Positions 14,349 to 22,900 of a stretch of DNA of 64,000 nucleotides are shown in pieces. Position numbers and translations under genes: made by a program. Under the pieces are notes generated by a model that saw only the letters and a program-made list of their open reading frames with translations, made no database searches and was not told the origin of the DNA. The stretch's first letter is position 1. Each line of letters opens with the position of its first letter. Source of the stretch: Chryseobacterium lactis (GTDB lineage Bacteria > Bacteroidota > Bacteroidia > Flavobacteriales > Weeksellaceae); contig NZ_CP033924.1 of assembly GCF_003815875.1 (NCBI RefSeq), positions 4,464,001-4,528,000 of the forward strand. The letters are read 5' to 3'.

Positions 14349-15317
14349 CTAATTGTCTTTTGCTTTTGTTAAGAGAGGAATTGCTTTTATATAAAGCAGT
14401 TCAAAGAAAATTTCAACAATTGTCTGCGTTACAATAACCACGGCAACCAATTGATTTTCGGGAGCAGGTAAAGCTAGTGCCAACGGCAATACTACCAATG
14501 AATTTCGTGTACTTGTTGAAAATGAAATAGCTCTAGATCCATAAAAATTAACCCTGAATATTTTGGCTGATAATTTCCCGATAAATGGGGCAATTATCGC
14601 AAATGCTACATAAATCGGAACAACTTTTAAAATTGGTTCGGGGTTGTTATACAATACGCCGATTTGAGAAGCAATAACCACAAAAAAGGTCAAAGCCATC
14701 AAAGGAACAGGCAACCAGCCTGAAAAATCCAAAATTGCTTTTCCGGATTTGCTGTTTGACTTCGATAATACTTGTGTTATGATAGAAAGCAGAAATGGAA
14801 TGACAATTAAGTGAAGAAATGCTTTTACAAACGGGGTTATTTCAATGATCCCTATTGTCTCTTTACCAAGAAATATCCATAAGTAAAGAGGTAATAATAA
14901 CATTTGAAGAATAAACAGCAACGGAGTGGAAGCCAAAACAGCTTTAGAATTTCCTTTTCCCAAATGCGAAAAGACAATGACATAATCGATGCAGGGAGTT
15001 AGCAGCACTAAGAGTATTCCAAGCGTTATTATTGACGTTGTTGGAAAAATCCTTATTAAAATCCAAACCAATAAAGGGATCAGCAAGAAGTTTCCAAACA
15101 ATATAGCCTTAAAAAAAGAACGGTCTTTTAGCGCTTGCTTCAACTGTAAAAACGGAATTTGGCAAAACATACTGTATAGCAAAATCCCAATTACTGGTTC
15201 AATGGCTTTTTCAAGTATGTTAGTCTCCTTCCAATATAGCCCGACAAAAACACTAATTATTAGCGTGATAAAATATATGCCGATTTGTTTTTCTTCAAGC
15301 GTTTCTCTTTTAATCAT
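14349..15317 (-). CDS. ACR3/bile-acid-symporter-type transporter (arsenic resistance-like)
   Basis: A 322-residue integral membrane protein with about ten hydrophobic helices spread over its length. It has the conserved TPCIDYVIVF segment in helix 4 and STSTRNSLVVLPLALALP near residue 275, both typical of the BASS/ACR3 superfamily that holds arsenite exporters and bile-acid symporters. Database names often call this form an arsenic resistance protein, but no ars regulator or arsenate reductase is nearby, so the substrate is not settled. It is a monocistronic cargo gene. Confidence 0.8.
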   Translation of the reverse strand: MIKRETLEEKQIGIYFITLIISVFVGLYWKETNILEKAIEPVIGILLYSMFCQIPFLQLKQALKDRSFFKAILFGNFLLIPLLVWILIRIFPTTSIITLGILLVLLTPCIDYVIVFSHLGKGNSKAVLASTPLLFILQMLLLPLYLWIFLGKETIGIIEITPFVKAFLHLIVIPFLLSIITQVLSKSNSKSGKAILDFSGWLPVPLMALTFFVVIASQIGVLYNNPEPILKVVPIYVAFAIIAPFIGKLSAKIFRVNFYGSRAISFSTSTRNSLVVLPLALALPAPENQLVAVVIVTQTIVEIFFELLYIKAIPLLTKAKDN

Positions 15318-15503
15318 TTAAAGTCCAAGTTCTGAAATAAAAAAGTATTTTGCCCCGTTGCGCTTAACAATTCTAGCCAGGGTTCAACTGGAACGCCACT
15401 AACAGAGATTGACAAAGTTAAAAAAATCGAAACACTCCTTTCTATTTTAATGAACCTGTAAACTCGAACAATAGTTGAACTGTTGGTACTATTGAGACGA
15501 AAA

Positions 15504-15522
15504 AGCCCCAAAAATCAGGGCT
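15504..15522 (-). terminator. Terminator of the RibD-like reductase gene
   Basis: On the minus strand AGCCCTGATTTTTGGGGCT is followed by five T residues, a classic intrinsic terminator located 40 bases after the stop at 15563. The 15318-15503 stretch holds no convincing gene. Confidence 0.7.
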
Positions 15523-15562
15523 GTGTTTATTATTTCAAAAATGACTATTAATGGCTCCTTGT

Positions 15563-16105
15563 TTATTCAGGTTCGTAAGTAAGTTCAACAACTCCCGATT
15601 TAAAAATGTTGGTATTGATTAGTTTCAATCCGATGCGGCCTTTCAAATCTTCAAACAATGGTTTCCCACTTCCCAAAACAACCGGATGTACCGATATTTT
15701 GTAGATATCAATAAGTCCCAGATTAATAAACGTCTTTATGAGATTTGCTCCTTCGTAAAGCCAAATATCTTTACCGCCCTGCTGTTTAAGCTCAGCTACT
15801 TTATCTGCTATGCCTGAAGTGACGAAAGTAGCATTCTGATCTCTTCTATCGTGGTGCGAGAAAACAAATTTATTTTTTGAATGTATTCCATTCCACATTG
15901 TTTTTTCCGCTGGACTTATACTTTCATCAGGCTGATAATTGCCCCAGGCATCATAACTAACCCTGCCATAAAACATCGTGTCTATGCTTTCTATAAAGGC
16001 ATTAAAATTCATGTCATCATCCATAATGCACCAATCAATTTCGCCGTTTGCTCCTTCTATAAACCCATCTAAGCTAACTGCTAAATTTAAGATCACTTTT
16101 TTCAT
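15563..16105 (-). CDS. Dihydrofolate reductase family (RibD C-terminal-like) protein
   Basis: 180 residues opening with the classic MKKVILNLAVSLDGFIEG pattern (strand, then NADPH-loop start), with MFYGRVSYDAW in the nucleotide-binding region, GGKDIWLYEGANLIKTF (glycine-rich NADPH loop), and HPVVLGSGKPLFE near the C-terminus. These match the RibD_C/DHFR-like family of NADPH-dependent reductases; the substrate is unknown. It is a lone cargo gene with its own terminator, next to an AraC gene read in the same direction. Confidence 0.88.
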   Translation of the reverse strand: MKKVILNLAVSLDGFIEGANGEIDWCIMDDDMNFNAFIESIDTMFYGRVSYDAWGNYQPDESISPAEKTMWNGIHSKNKFVFSHHDRRDQNATFVTSGIADKVAELKQQGGKDIWLYEGANLIKTFINLGLIDIYKISVHPVVLGSGKPLFEDLKGRIGLKLINTNIFKSGVVELTYEPE

Positions 16106-16170
16106 ATCAAACTATTTTTAGCAAAATTAGAAATTGGTCTATACTCATACTTTGGAAAAATGCGACAAAA

Positions 16171-16908
16171 TTAAAGTTGGGAAGGGAAAACACCGGTGTT
16201 TCTTTTTATTTCATTGGCAAGGTGCGAATGGTCATAAAAGCCACACTCAAAGGCAATATCCAATAAACTTTGCTCATTGGAAGAACTTTTAATCAGGGCA
16301 AAGGCATTTTGAAAACGTACGATATTTGAATACGCTTTCGGGGTAATTCCAATATATGTTTTAAAATTCCGTTCTAACCATCTTACCGTTACGAAGTTTC
16401 TTTTAGCAAGATGGTCTATACTCAATTGACCGTTTGATCTATGAATATCCGCAATCACCGACTGAAGTAAGCCATTATGGGTGGTTTGTAGCCTGTTGAC
16501 AAAAAAACTGTTAAGATAATCGGCTGGATTTCTAATAAGTTTTTCAATGCTAAATGAATTTGACTTTTCAAACTGAACCGTCTTGCCAGTCAGTTCGTTT
16601 AGTGCCGCAAAGCTGTAGAAATTTGAGAAAGACGCAGGTTTAAGGCATACCCCAAACAAATGGGTACCTTCTTCAATAAAACTGTCTTTGAAGGAAGTCA
16701 TCGTTCCCACAGCATACGTTTTACCGAAATCCATACGAAGCACCCCGTTGTCGGTGATACATTCATTTCCTAAATTGATGACCAACCCCGGACATCCGTC
16801 GGGGAAATTCCGTTCCCATTGGCTATCGGTTTCGTCGCCCTTTAATTCCCAAAAAGAATGGATATACGGTTCTAATGCTATGGTAGGTTTTAATTCTCTA
16901 TATTTCAT
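16171..16908 (-). CDS. AraC family transcriptional regulator
   Basis: 245 residues. The N-terminal half carries an effector domain of the DUF6597 type (KPTIALEPYIHSFWELKG and PDGCPGLVINLG). The C-terminal 100 residues hold two HTH motifs of the AraC type: SIDHLAKRNFVTVRWLERNFK and LLDIAFECGFYDHSHLANEIKR. It is transcribed towards the RibD-like gene, 66 bases away, and may regulate it (inference). No ligand can be assigned. Confidence 0.9.
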   Translation of the reverse strand: MKYRELKPTIALEPYIHSFWELKGDETDSQWERNFPDGCPGLVINLGNECITDNGVLRMDFGKTYAVGTMTSFKDSFIEEGTHLFGVCLKPASFSNFYSFAALNELTGKTVQFEKSNSFSIEKLIRNPADYLNSFFVNRLQTTHNGLLQSVIADIHRSNGQLSIDHLAKRNFVTVRWLERNFKTYIGITPKAYSNIVRFQNAFALIKSSSNEQSLLDIAFECGFYDHSHLANEIKRNTGVFPSQL

Positions 16909-16946
16909 TATCCTGTGGTTGGTAGTTTTTAAAGCTACTGGATTGC

Positions 16947-17225
16947 TTATCGTAATTGTTCCGTTTTCACTTGCGGCTGCTGTTTTTCCTTATCTTTTTT
17001 CTCACGAGAATAAACCCATAACGACAATAATCCAAAGACAATCAAAGCATAAGCTACCCATTTACCAACCCGTTCAATCAATTTAATGAAAACCGAACTT
17101 TCGTAAGAGGAAAAGCCTTCTGCGCCCATCGGCCCACGCCTGTAAAATTTTCTCCGGTTAATCCAATAGCGAAGTCCCAAGCCTGCAACCAAAAATATGA
17201 TACCAATAACCAATGATGCGACCAT
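16947..17225 (-). CDS. Small membrane protein, 92 aa
   Basis: Two hydrophobic segments (about residues 1-20, VASLVIGIIFLVAGLGLRYW, and about 55-72, VAYALIVFGLLSLWVY), separated by a basic NRRKFYRR loop and an FSSYESS stretch, with a charged C-terminal tail. Homologous small proteins seem common in Bacteroidota elements under inconsistent names. Function unknown. It is followed on its strand by the AraC gene, 38 bases on. Confidence 0.65.
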   Translation of the reverse strand: MVASLVIGIIFLVAGLGLRYWINRRKFYRRGPMGAEGFSSYESSVFIKLIERVGKWVAYALIVFGLLSLWVYSREKKDKEKQQPQVKTEQLR

Positions 17226-17291
17226 AACAAAAACACTTTAAATCTATCTTTTAAATTTACAAAAATTATAGCTTCGAGGTGCCTTAAAAAA

Positions 17292-17317
17292 GAAATCCTG
17301 CTTTTGGGCAGGACTTC
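17292..17317 (-). terminator. Orphan tra-operon-type terminator
   Basis: On the minus strand GAAGTCCTGC and GCAGGATTTC form a stem followed by TTTTTT. It directly follows the degenerate traQ copy at 17327 and holds the same place as the live terminator at 18762 after traQ. Confidence 0.65.
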
Positions 17318-17326
17318 TTCTATTCA

Positions 17327-17465
17327 CTAATCATTACTATTAAACTGAAAATTCATATGTTTTTCATTCCCAAAGCTGTCTGAAATCTAAATCTCAATGT
17401 TTGTCACAGCAGTCGTTTAAGTGTGCTAGAGATGGCTAATCCTTTTGTAATAGGTACAAATCGTA
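17327..17465 (-). pseudogene. Degenerate copy of the 3' end of traQ
   Basis: The minus strand reads ISDSFGNEKHMNFQFNSND and a stop, almost the same as the C-terminus of TraQ at 18808 (ISDSFGNEKQINFQFNSSD). In the copy the Trp codon before this phrase is TAG, and gaps break the frame further up. It is the remnant of a second traQ end, and it still has a terminator behind it. Confidence 0.75.
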
Positions 17466-17584
17466 CGATTGGTTACATATCGATTTACCTATAACTGAAA
17501 ATAGGAAAATTAAAAAAAAATGTCGTATATAGTTTACATTTAGTAACGATTTATTATCTTTATGATAATTTTATAAGACCTAGT

Positions 17585-17968
17585 ATGAAAAATGGAATGC
17601 ATATTAAAAGTATATTTTGGGCCTTGATTTTTTCTGTTAGCTTCGCAGTTGGTGTGTATTGCCTGTCCAAATATTCGTTACCAATACCGCTAGCACTGCT
17701 AATTATTGTGTTTAATTCGCTTTTGTTCGGGGTATATACCTTCAAAAGTATACGAAGCATAAGCTCTTTGGATGAAGTACAAATCAGAATTCAATTGGAA
17801 GCCGTATCTGTTGCATTTTTTATGTCGTTGCTTTTGGTAATGATTTTAGGAATGGTAGGATTAGTTAAAAACTTGGGATTAGATAACATAAGTTACTTGT
17901 ACATATTTCCTTTGTTCTTCTTTTTCTATTTCATTGGCTTTTTCATTTCAAAACGCAAATACAGATGA
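17585..17968 (+). CDS. Membrane protein of a membrane/XRE pair, 127 aa
   Basis: Four hydrophobic helices (about residues 8-27, 30-50, 73-92, 101-120) separated by short loops; the second loop carries RSISSLDEVQIRIQLEA. Its stop overlaps the next ATG as ATGA, so the pair is co-translated. Membrane protein plus small XRE regulator pairs of this kind recur in bacteria and may sense envelope stress; the function is unproven. The genes start 120 bases after the traQ remnant, which suggests they arrived as an insert at the end of the tra operon. Confidence 0.78.
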   Translation: MKNGMHIKSIFWALIFSVSFAVGVYCLSKYSLPIPLALLIIVFNSLLFGVYTFKSIRSISSLDEVQIRIQLEAVSVAFFMSLLLVMILGMVGLVKNLGLDNISYLYIFPLFFFFYFIGFFISKRKYR

Positions 17969-18171
17969 AAAATACGATAAAAGTTGAGCGAGCAAAGAAA
18001 AATTGGACACAAGCAGATTTAGCAGAAAAAATTGGCATATCAAGACAAGCGATGAACTCGATTGAAACCAGCAAGTTCGTTCCCTCCACTCTTTTAGCTT
18101 TAAAATTGGCCCATGCATTTGGGACACCGGTAGAAGAAATTTTTCAATTAGAAGATACCGATTTCAAATAA
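17965..18171 (+). CDS. Small XRE (Cro/CI) regulator, 68 aa
   Basis: The whole protein is a helix-turn-helix of the XRE type: RAKKNWTQADLAEKIGISRQ is helix 1-2, AMNSIETSKFVPSTLLALKL the recognition part, and ALKLAHAFGTPVEEIFQLE the last helices. It matches the short YozG-like regulators that usually follow a membrane-protein gene. It overlaps the preceding gene by 4 bases. Likely autoregulatory. Confidence 0.9.
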   Translation: MKNTIKVERAKKNWTQADLAEKIGISRQAMNSIETSKFVPSTLLALKLAHAFGTPVEEIFQLEDTDFK

Positions 18172-18188
18172 CTCAACATAATATAGCT

Positions 18189-18680
18189 ATGAATGCACAT
18201 TCAACTGACAAAAAAACCTTTCAACTGACTGAAAACGGTCAGCGTTTAGGAGAAATAAGTTACGAAAATCTATTCTTTCTTAAAGCAGAAATCAATCTTG
18301 TAAATACCGAAAAATATAAAGTAGCACCTGTTGGATTTTTTGGAACAAGTATTTCTGTAACCCAAAACGAAACACCGATTGCAAGTTTGTCATTAAGCTG
18401 GAATGGGAAGATTATCATTACATTTCAAGACGGACAAGAATTTGTCTTAAAACTGAACGATATTTTTTCCGACAAATACACCATTGAAAACAAAGACAAA
18501 GAAAAGCTCATTGAAATTAAGTCAAAATTCAATTGGAGAGCGTTTCAATACACTCATGACATCTCGTATAACGTTGAATATCAAAATAAACCAGAGGAAA
18601 TGCTACTCGTAATGCTTGGCATATATTCTGTAAACTATTTTATAGCGACTATGTCAGGAGCAAACGCTGGCATAATGTAA
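18189..18680 (+). CDS. Hypothetical protein, 163 aa
   Basis: Starts 17 bases after the XRE gene on the same strand. The product is beta-rich (for example LSLSWNGKIIITFQDGQEFVLKLND) with a C-terminal hydrophobic stretch (MLLVMLGIYSVNYFIATMSGANAGIM) that may associate with membrane. The overall shape recalls LURP-one/Tubby-like folds, but this is a guess. It completes the membrane/XRE module. No signal peptide. Confidence 0.65.
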   Translation: MNAHSTDKKTFQLTENGQRLGEISYENLFFLKAEINLVNTEKYKVAPVGFFGTSISVTQNETPIASLSLSWNGKIIITFQDGQEFVLKLNDIFSDKYTIENKDKEKLIEIKSKFNWRAFQYTHDISYNVEYQNKPEEMLLVMLGIYSVNYFIATMSGANAGIM

Positions 18681-18761
18681 GTAATAACAAACGGCTAACA
18701 CAGTATTGTTTAGAGGGCGCGTTGCAAAATTGAAAGTTTTTCCCGCCGAAAACTAAAAAGC

Positions 18762-18786
18762 AAAAACCGACTTTAAAAGCCGGTTT
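18762..18786 (-). terminator. Terminator of the tra operon
   Basis: On the minus strand AACCGGCTTTTAAAGTCGGTT forms a stem followed by TTTTT, 22 bases after the traQ stop. It closes the leftward tra operon. The remaining 18681-18761 stretch holds no gene. Confidence 0.75.
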
Positions 18787-18807
18787 TCATCTTCATTTGT
18801 TTGGTTG

Positions 18808-19257
18808 TCAATCACTACTATTAAACTGAAAATTTATCTGTTTTTCATTCCCAAAACTGTCTGAAATCCAAACATCAAAGGACTGTGATACGGCAGATGT
18901 TGAAGTGTAATATAACCGAAACTGCTCCTTTGGTAATTGGTAAAGGTCATTGGGCAGATAAGGCGGTTCATCGTAGTATTGTAACATTCCCTGACCATCA
19001 AACTGGAAATAACGTAGGTAATATTGCGTGTTGCTATAATTGCCAGTACGTTTTATGGTCATACGTATTTCTACCGTCTGTCCATTGGGAACGTCTTTTG
19101 GCACAGGCATCACATTTACCTCAAAAGGGAAATCGTTCTGTATTTCGAGTTCGTCATCTTTGCTGCAAGATACCAATGTTACCGAGGCTGTGAGGATTGC
19201 CAACAGTATATATAATGGCATTAGCCCTGTTCTGAATTTATTGAATATTGCTATCAT
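18808..19257 (-). CDS. traQ: Conjugative transposon protein TraQ (DUF3872)
   Basis: 149 residues with a lipoprotein-like signal (LTASVTLVSCSKDDE, lipobox LVSC), then a beta-sandwich-like domain (FEVNVMPVPKDVPNGQTVEIRMTIKR and YLRYFQFDGQG) typical of DUF3872/TraQ. It is the last gene of the leftward tra operon, 11 bases after TraO. In CTnDOT a primase-like TraP gene lies between TraO and TraQ; here there is no room for one. A decayed copy of its 3' end lies at 17327. Confidence 0.88.
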   Translation of the reverse strand: MIAIFNKFRTGLMPLYILLAILTASVTLVSCSKDDELEIQNDFPFEVNVMPVPKDVPNGQTVEIRMTIKRTGNYSNTQYYLRYFQFDGQGMLQYYDEPPYLPNDLYQLPKEQFRLYYTSTSAVSQSFDVWISDSFGNEKQINFQFNSSD

Positions 19258-19268
19258 TGTTTCACGTT

Positions 19269-19829
19269 TTAAAAGTTAAACCTTAATCCCACACCTGCAG
19301 AGGGGCGAAACTGCTGTAAATCCGTACCCCATAAGACTTTTGTGCGTCCTTGCAGGACTAATACAAAACGGTCTGACAGGTACGTTTCAAAGGTGAGACG
19401 ACCACCTGCACCATAAATGAAATTGTCCTCGCTCAATATTTTCGCACCATCATACAACATTGCTTTTCCCCGGTTAATGGTTTCGTAACCGACCACGCCC
19501 GTTATCCCTAAATTCAGCGTGATGTTCTTTCGGGCATCGCCCAACAAAAAGAAACTATAGCCGCCTTCAGCGGAGTACGTTTCTTGTGGTATACGCACAT
19601 CTTTATAATTGTGGTATTGATGGGAATATTCAAACGCCCAGAGCTGGTAGTTACCGTTCTTTCCGTTTACGGTCATTGCAGCACTGATGTAATAATCATT
19701 GCCGATTTTATCATTGGATAATACGCCTGCACTTATTTCCAATCCTTTCTGCTTTGGCAGCATCCTTTGCGCCTGTGCAGCCGTGATGCCTATCATAACA
19801 AGCAGCACACTATAGATATACTTTTTCAT
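19269..19829 (-). CDS. traO: Conjugative transposon protein TraO
   Basis: 186 residues with a signal peptide (MKKYIYSVLLVMIGITAAQAQ) and a mature part rich in alternating beta strands ending in LRFNF, a terminal aromatic residue that is usual for outer-membrane beta-barrels. It matches the TraO family of Bacteroidota conjugative transposons, probably an outer-membrane part of the mating channel. It lies 20 bases after TraN and 11 before TraQ. Confidence 0.87.
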   Translation of the reverse strand: MKKYIYSVLLVMIGITAAQAQRMLPKQKGLEISAGVLSNDKIGNDYYISAAMTVNGKNGNYQLWAFEYSHQYHNYKDVRIPQETYSAEGGYSFFLLGDARKNITLNLGITGVVGYETINRGKAMLYDGAKILSEDNFIYGAGGRLTFETYLSDRFVLVLQGRTKVLWGTDLQQFRPSAGVGLRFNF

Positions 19830-19849
19830 ATTCTTGTTTTAAAGGGTTA

Positions 19850-20743
19850 TTAAAATTTCAGGTACATGTCGTTTATCAAACGGGCTTTGATCAGATCCGA
19901 ATTTTCGACCTGCAATGTTTGATGCCTGCCGCCGTTTTTCTCGAAAATCTCAATCAGCAGCGCCTTGTCATCGGCAATGGTAAACTGGTCTAACAGGAAC
20001 ACGTTTTGCTCGGTCGATTTTCCGGCAATGCCATTCAATGGCGTGTAAGTTCTCAAAGGAGTTAGTGGGCGTTCCTGAACTACGGTGCGTTTAGCTACCT
20101 TTTTATCCACCACTTTGAAATTGATAAAATCAATCTCGTAAGGCACATTGGTACGGTTTCTCAATTCCGTGTGGAAATAGTATTTGCCGTTGTGGATGTA
20201 AATGCCTTTGAGAATAAACAGAATGCCGAAACTCTTAGCCCCGATATGCTTTACAATGCGCTTGTCTTTCTTGTAAATGGTTTCCAGTAGTAATCCGGCC
20301 AATGAGGGGGAATTGTTACCCAGTTCCTCAAAAAGCACATCATTACCGTTAGCTTTATCCACTGCCTTTTGCATCGTGAGCAGGTCATAGCTCATTGCCT
20401 CCGGGTAGGAACTGTAATGCACATTGAAGCTATAAAAACGTCCGTCATTGGTAATCACAGAAAAATTGGTTTCCGGCTCAAAATCCCTTACCGATGCTTT
20501 TACACGCAAAACATTTTCGGCATCTTCTGCTTTACCTGCAATCAGGTATTCGCTGCCTAAATCCACATAACGGATAGCGGTCGGAAAAATCAGGTGAGAA
20601 GTTTTGTCGTAAGTGACTTCCAAACGGTAGGGTTCTATCTTACCTAATGCAAGTGGCGTTCTGGTACTATCCTGAGCATAAGACTGTACGGCAAAGCCGA
20701 GTATAAGGGCAAAAGCCCAAAAGGTTTTTAAATGATTTTTCAT
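19850..20743 (-). CDS. traN: Conjugative transposon protein TraN (VirB9-like)
   Basis: 297 residues with a signal peptide (FWAFALILGFAVQSYAQ). The conserved start of the mature part (YDKTSHLIFPTAIRYVDLGSEYL) is typical of TraN. The C-terminal half has KSFGILFILKGIYIHNGKYYFHTELRNRTNVPYEIDF, matching a VirB9/TraN beta-sandwich that binds the VirB10-like TraM. It follows TraM by 87 bases. Envelope channel component of the type IV secretion system. Confidence 0.92.
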   Translation of the reverse strand: MKNHLKTFWAFALILGFAVQSYAQDSTRTPLALGKIEPYRLEVTYDKTSHLIFPTAIRYVDLGSEYLIAGKAEDAENVLRVKASVRDFEPETNFSVITNDGRFYSFNVHYSSYPEAMSYDLLTMQKAVDKANGNDVLFEELGNNSPSLAGLLLETIYKKDKRIVKHIGAKSFGILFILKGIYIHNGKYYFHTELRNRTNVPYEIDFINFKVVDKKVAKRTVVQERPLTPLRTYTPLNGIAGKSTEQNVFLLDQFTIADDKALLIEIFEKNGGRHQTLQVENSDLIKARLINDMYLKF

Positions 20744-20830
20744 TGTCGTTAATATTTAATTTTTAATGGTAATGAAGCATATTCCGTTGTGCGGAGCAGG
20801 TTTCAATTTCTTATTTAGTTGAGTTGAACA

Positions 20831-22171
20831 TTATTTTTTTGATACAAGGAAGACTTGATGACCAGCTTTGAGTGTAACTTTCGGTGTTCTTACTTTTTTG
20901 GAGAAGTAGCCAGAAATTCCCTGTATTACGCCACGGCTCATGTCAGCAGCGATCTGTTGCCCTGCCGAGCGGCTTAACATGAGGCTAGTCCCCGAAGTTT
21001 GGCTCATATTGCCCGCCATTTCTGTCAGCGCGTTCATTTCCGGCGAGTACGGAACGTATAAGCCCTGTTGTCCATCTATGTCGTAAATCGTAATATCTAC
21101 CGGAATGATATTACCTTCCAGTTCTACAGACATTACTTTTAACTGTAAACGCCCGCCCTGAAATTTGGCATTTGCGGTCACAATTGTTCCTTTAGGGATG
21201 GTACGTTGTGGCGTTTGGGCTGGCTCCAATAAACGCAAACGCACTCCAGTTTCGCCTATAACCGTTTGCGCTTCGTGTACGGAGGCTCTAATACTATTTT
21301 TGGGCTGTACTACCTGTCCGGTAGCACCTGCGCTGTAGAAACCCCGATTTTTGGATTGGCTCCAGTCTTCTAAGAAAGCACTGTCCGTCGGTTCTCGATA
21401 AAGGGCTGAAACAGTATTTTTCCGTGCCGGTGTAAACGCTACAAAATGCTCTTTTTGGTTTATACCCGCAGCAGCGGGAGTTGTACCGCCAGTGGGGGCA
21501 GCGCTCCCGGTATTGGCATTTTGTGGCAAATACTTTGCGGCCATTTCGTAGGACTTCTCCATTAATTTTAATTGATCATCTACTGTTGCTACAGGCGGCA
21601 CATCTCTTTCTGATAATTTTTCTTTCAGTTCATCTACTTGTCTTCGGAGTTGCATTGTTTCCGAATTATCGTCCTGATAGAATGAACCCAATGTACTTTG
21701 CATATTGCGGTAGCTGTTCAATGTGGGATTTCCGTTTCTTCCAGGTTTTCTGCTATTACTGCCAAAGCCAGAATTCTCCTCCTCATTAGTAAATAGCTCC
21801 TCTGTAGGCTCTTCTTTTTCTTCCGAATTCCAGTAGTCTGATAGCGTTGCCAGAGCATTACGTTTTTCCTGGTCTTTACGTTCCAACATTTCCTGTTCAT
21901 AAGCCTTGCCTTTATCGTCAGGCATTCCTGCTCCCGTTGCCTGTGGAACGGCATCGTTCAGTCCGATATTCTCAGTGGTCTTATTATCTTCGGAGGGCTT
22001 AAATATGAGGTACATACAACCCACGAAGACAATCGCCATTAAGCCAAAGATTAAAGGCTTTTTCAGCTTTTCCTTGTTATTCTGTGCGCCATTTTGTAGC
22101 ACATCAGCAGTTGCAGCCGGATTTCCCTCGGTTACCCGAACAACCGATTTTTTGTTCTCATTTTCTTTCAT
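20831..22171 (-). CDS. traM: Conjugative transposon protein TraM (VirB10-like)
   Basis: 446 residues: a cytoplasmic N-terminus, one membrane helix near residues 38-58 (PLIFGLMAIVFVGCMYLIF), a long acidic and Gln-rich linker, and a C-terminal domain (about 270-446) with ETGVRLRLLEPAQTP, TIPKGTIVTANAKF and the final VTLKAGHQVFLV. That is the VirB10/TrbI beta-barrel fold spanning the periplasm. It overlaps the downstream end of TraL by 14 bases. Key channel-scaffold protein of the element. Confidence 0.93.
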   Translation of the reverse strand: MKENENKKSVVRVTEGNPAATADVLQNGAQNNKEKLKKPLIFGLMAIVFVGCMYLIFKPSEDNKTTENIGLNDAVPQATGAGMPDDKGKAYEQEMLERKDQEKRNALATLSDYWNSEEKEEPTEELFTNEEENSGFGSNSRKPGRNGNPTLNSYRNMQSTLGSFYQDDNSETMQLRRQVDELKEKLSERDVPPVATVDDQLKLMEKSYEMAAKYLPQNANTGSAAPTGGTTPAAAGINQKEHFVAFTPARKNTVSALYREPTDSAFLEDWSQSKNRGFYSAGATGQVVQPKNSIRASVHEAQTVIGETGVRLRLLEPAQTPQRTIPKGTIVTANAKFQGGRLQLKVMSVELEGNIIPVDITIYDIDGQQGLYVPYSPEMNALTEMAGNMSQTSGTSLMLSRSAGQQIAADMSRGVIQGISGYFSKKVRTPKVTLKAGHQVFLVSKK

Positions 22172-22442
22172 AAATCCTATTTTTTAAAATTGTTGATACA
22201 CTATCCTGCAACCTTGCAGGATTTTTACTTTTTAGGACAGGGTTTTCGATATGCTCTATGACCATATCGTTGCCAGACTTTGAGGTATCGTACATCACTT
22301 TGCCGATGACCGCTACGGTAAGCAGCAGATAACCCACAAAGAAGTACAGCGTATATTGGTGCTGTTTGCGTACTGGCAATGCCCGCCAACGGTCATCCAA
22401 CTTGTCAAAGTACCTGTCCATATTTGCTCTTAATTTTTTCAT
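22158..22442 (-). CDS. traL: TraL-type small membrane protein (DUF3989-like)
   Basis: 94 residues with a basic N-terminus, one membrane helix (about 32-50: YTLYFFVGYLLLTVAVIGKV) and a polar tail. Size, topology and location between TraK and TraM fit TraL of the CTnDOT family. Role in the mating channel is not known. It overlaps TraM by 14 bases, so the two are likely coupled. The symbol is by position, which is why the confidence is lower than for its neighbours. Confidence 0.72.
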   Translation of the reverse strand: MKKLRANMDRYFDKLDDRWRALPVRKQHQYTLYFFVGYLLLTVAVIGKVMYDTSKSGNDMVIEHIENPVLKSKNPARLQDSVSTILKNRIYERK

Positions 22443-22460
22443 AGCTTTACTATTTCTATG

Positions 22461-22889
22461 TTAGAGCTTGAAACGTTTAGGACTTTTCCCGGCCTGTTGC
22501 TTCGGCGCATCGTTGACCAATGCGACCGCTTCCGTTAATTTAGGTGCAGATATTACGGACAGGTTTGCCAGTTCCGCTTTTTTGAGCAGTTGCCCAAAGC
22601 CGTCCTTCTTGGCTATTTCCATTCGGCTCAGTGAGAATTTGCCATTCAGGTACTTTATCCACATATTACACTCTACATGGGGTTTGTCATCGCCCGACCA
22701 TTGCAGGTAGCCTGTCAGCAACAAGTCCTGTTTAGGCAAACTGTCTGCACCTTTTTGGCAGCTTTCGAGGTAGTCGCGGATGCTGTCTTTCAGCTTTCCG
22801 GCATACGCACCCTGCGTATGGAAATACCCGTTGTATCCTTTGTTGCTAAGGATTTTTGCGAACGTGCTTAAATCTGATAATGCTTCCAT
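22461..22889 (-). CDS. Hypothetical protein inside the tra operon, 142 aa
   Basis: Lies between TraK and TraL with 11- and 18-base gaps, so it is part of the operon, but it is not a member of the standard CTnDOT tra series. The product is soluble, with CQKGADSLPKQDLLLTGYLQW and KPHVECNMWIKYLNGKFSLSRM, and a basic C-terminus. No signal peptide or membrane segment. Family not recognised. It may be a clade-specific addition to the transfer apparatus. Confidence 0.7.
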   Translation of the reverse strand: MEALSDLSTFAKILSNKGYNGYFHTQGAYAGKLKDSIRDYLESCQKGADSLPKQDLLLTGYLQWSGDDKPHVECNMWIKYLNGKFSLSRMEIAKKDGFGQLLKKAELANLSVISAPKLTEAVALVNDAPKQQAGKSPKRFKL

Positions 22890-22900
22890 AAGATTGTTTT

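Noticed and set aside
15314..15511. A 65-codon frame before the ACR3-like gene
   Set aside because: No recognisable features; it sits in the gap between two genes and overlaps the start region and the terminator of the reductase gene.
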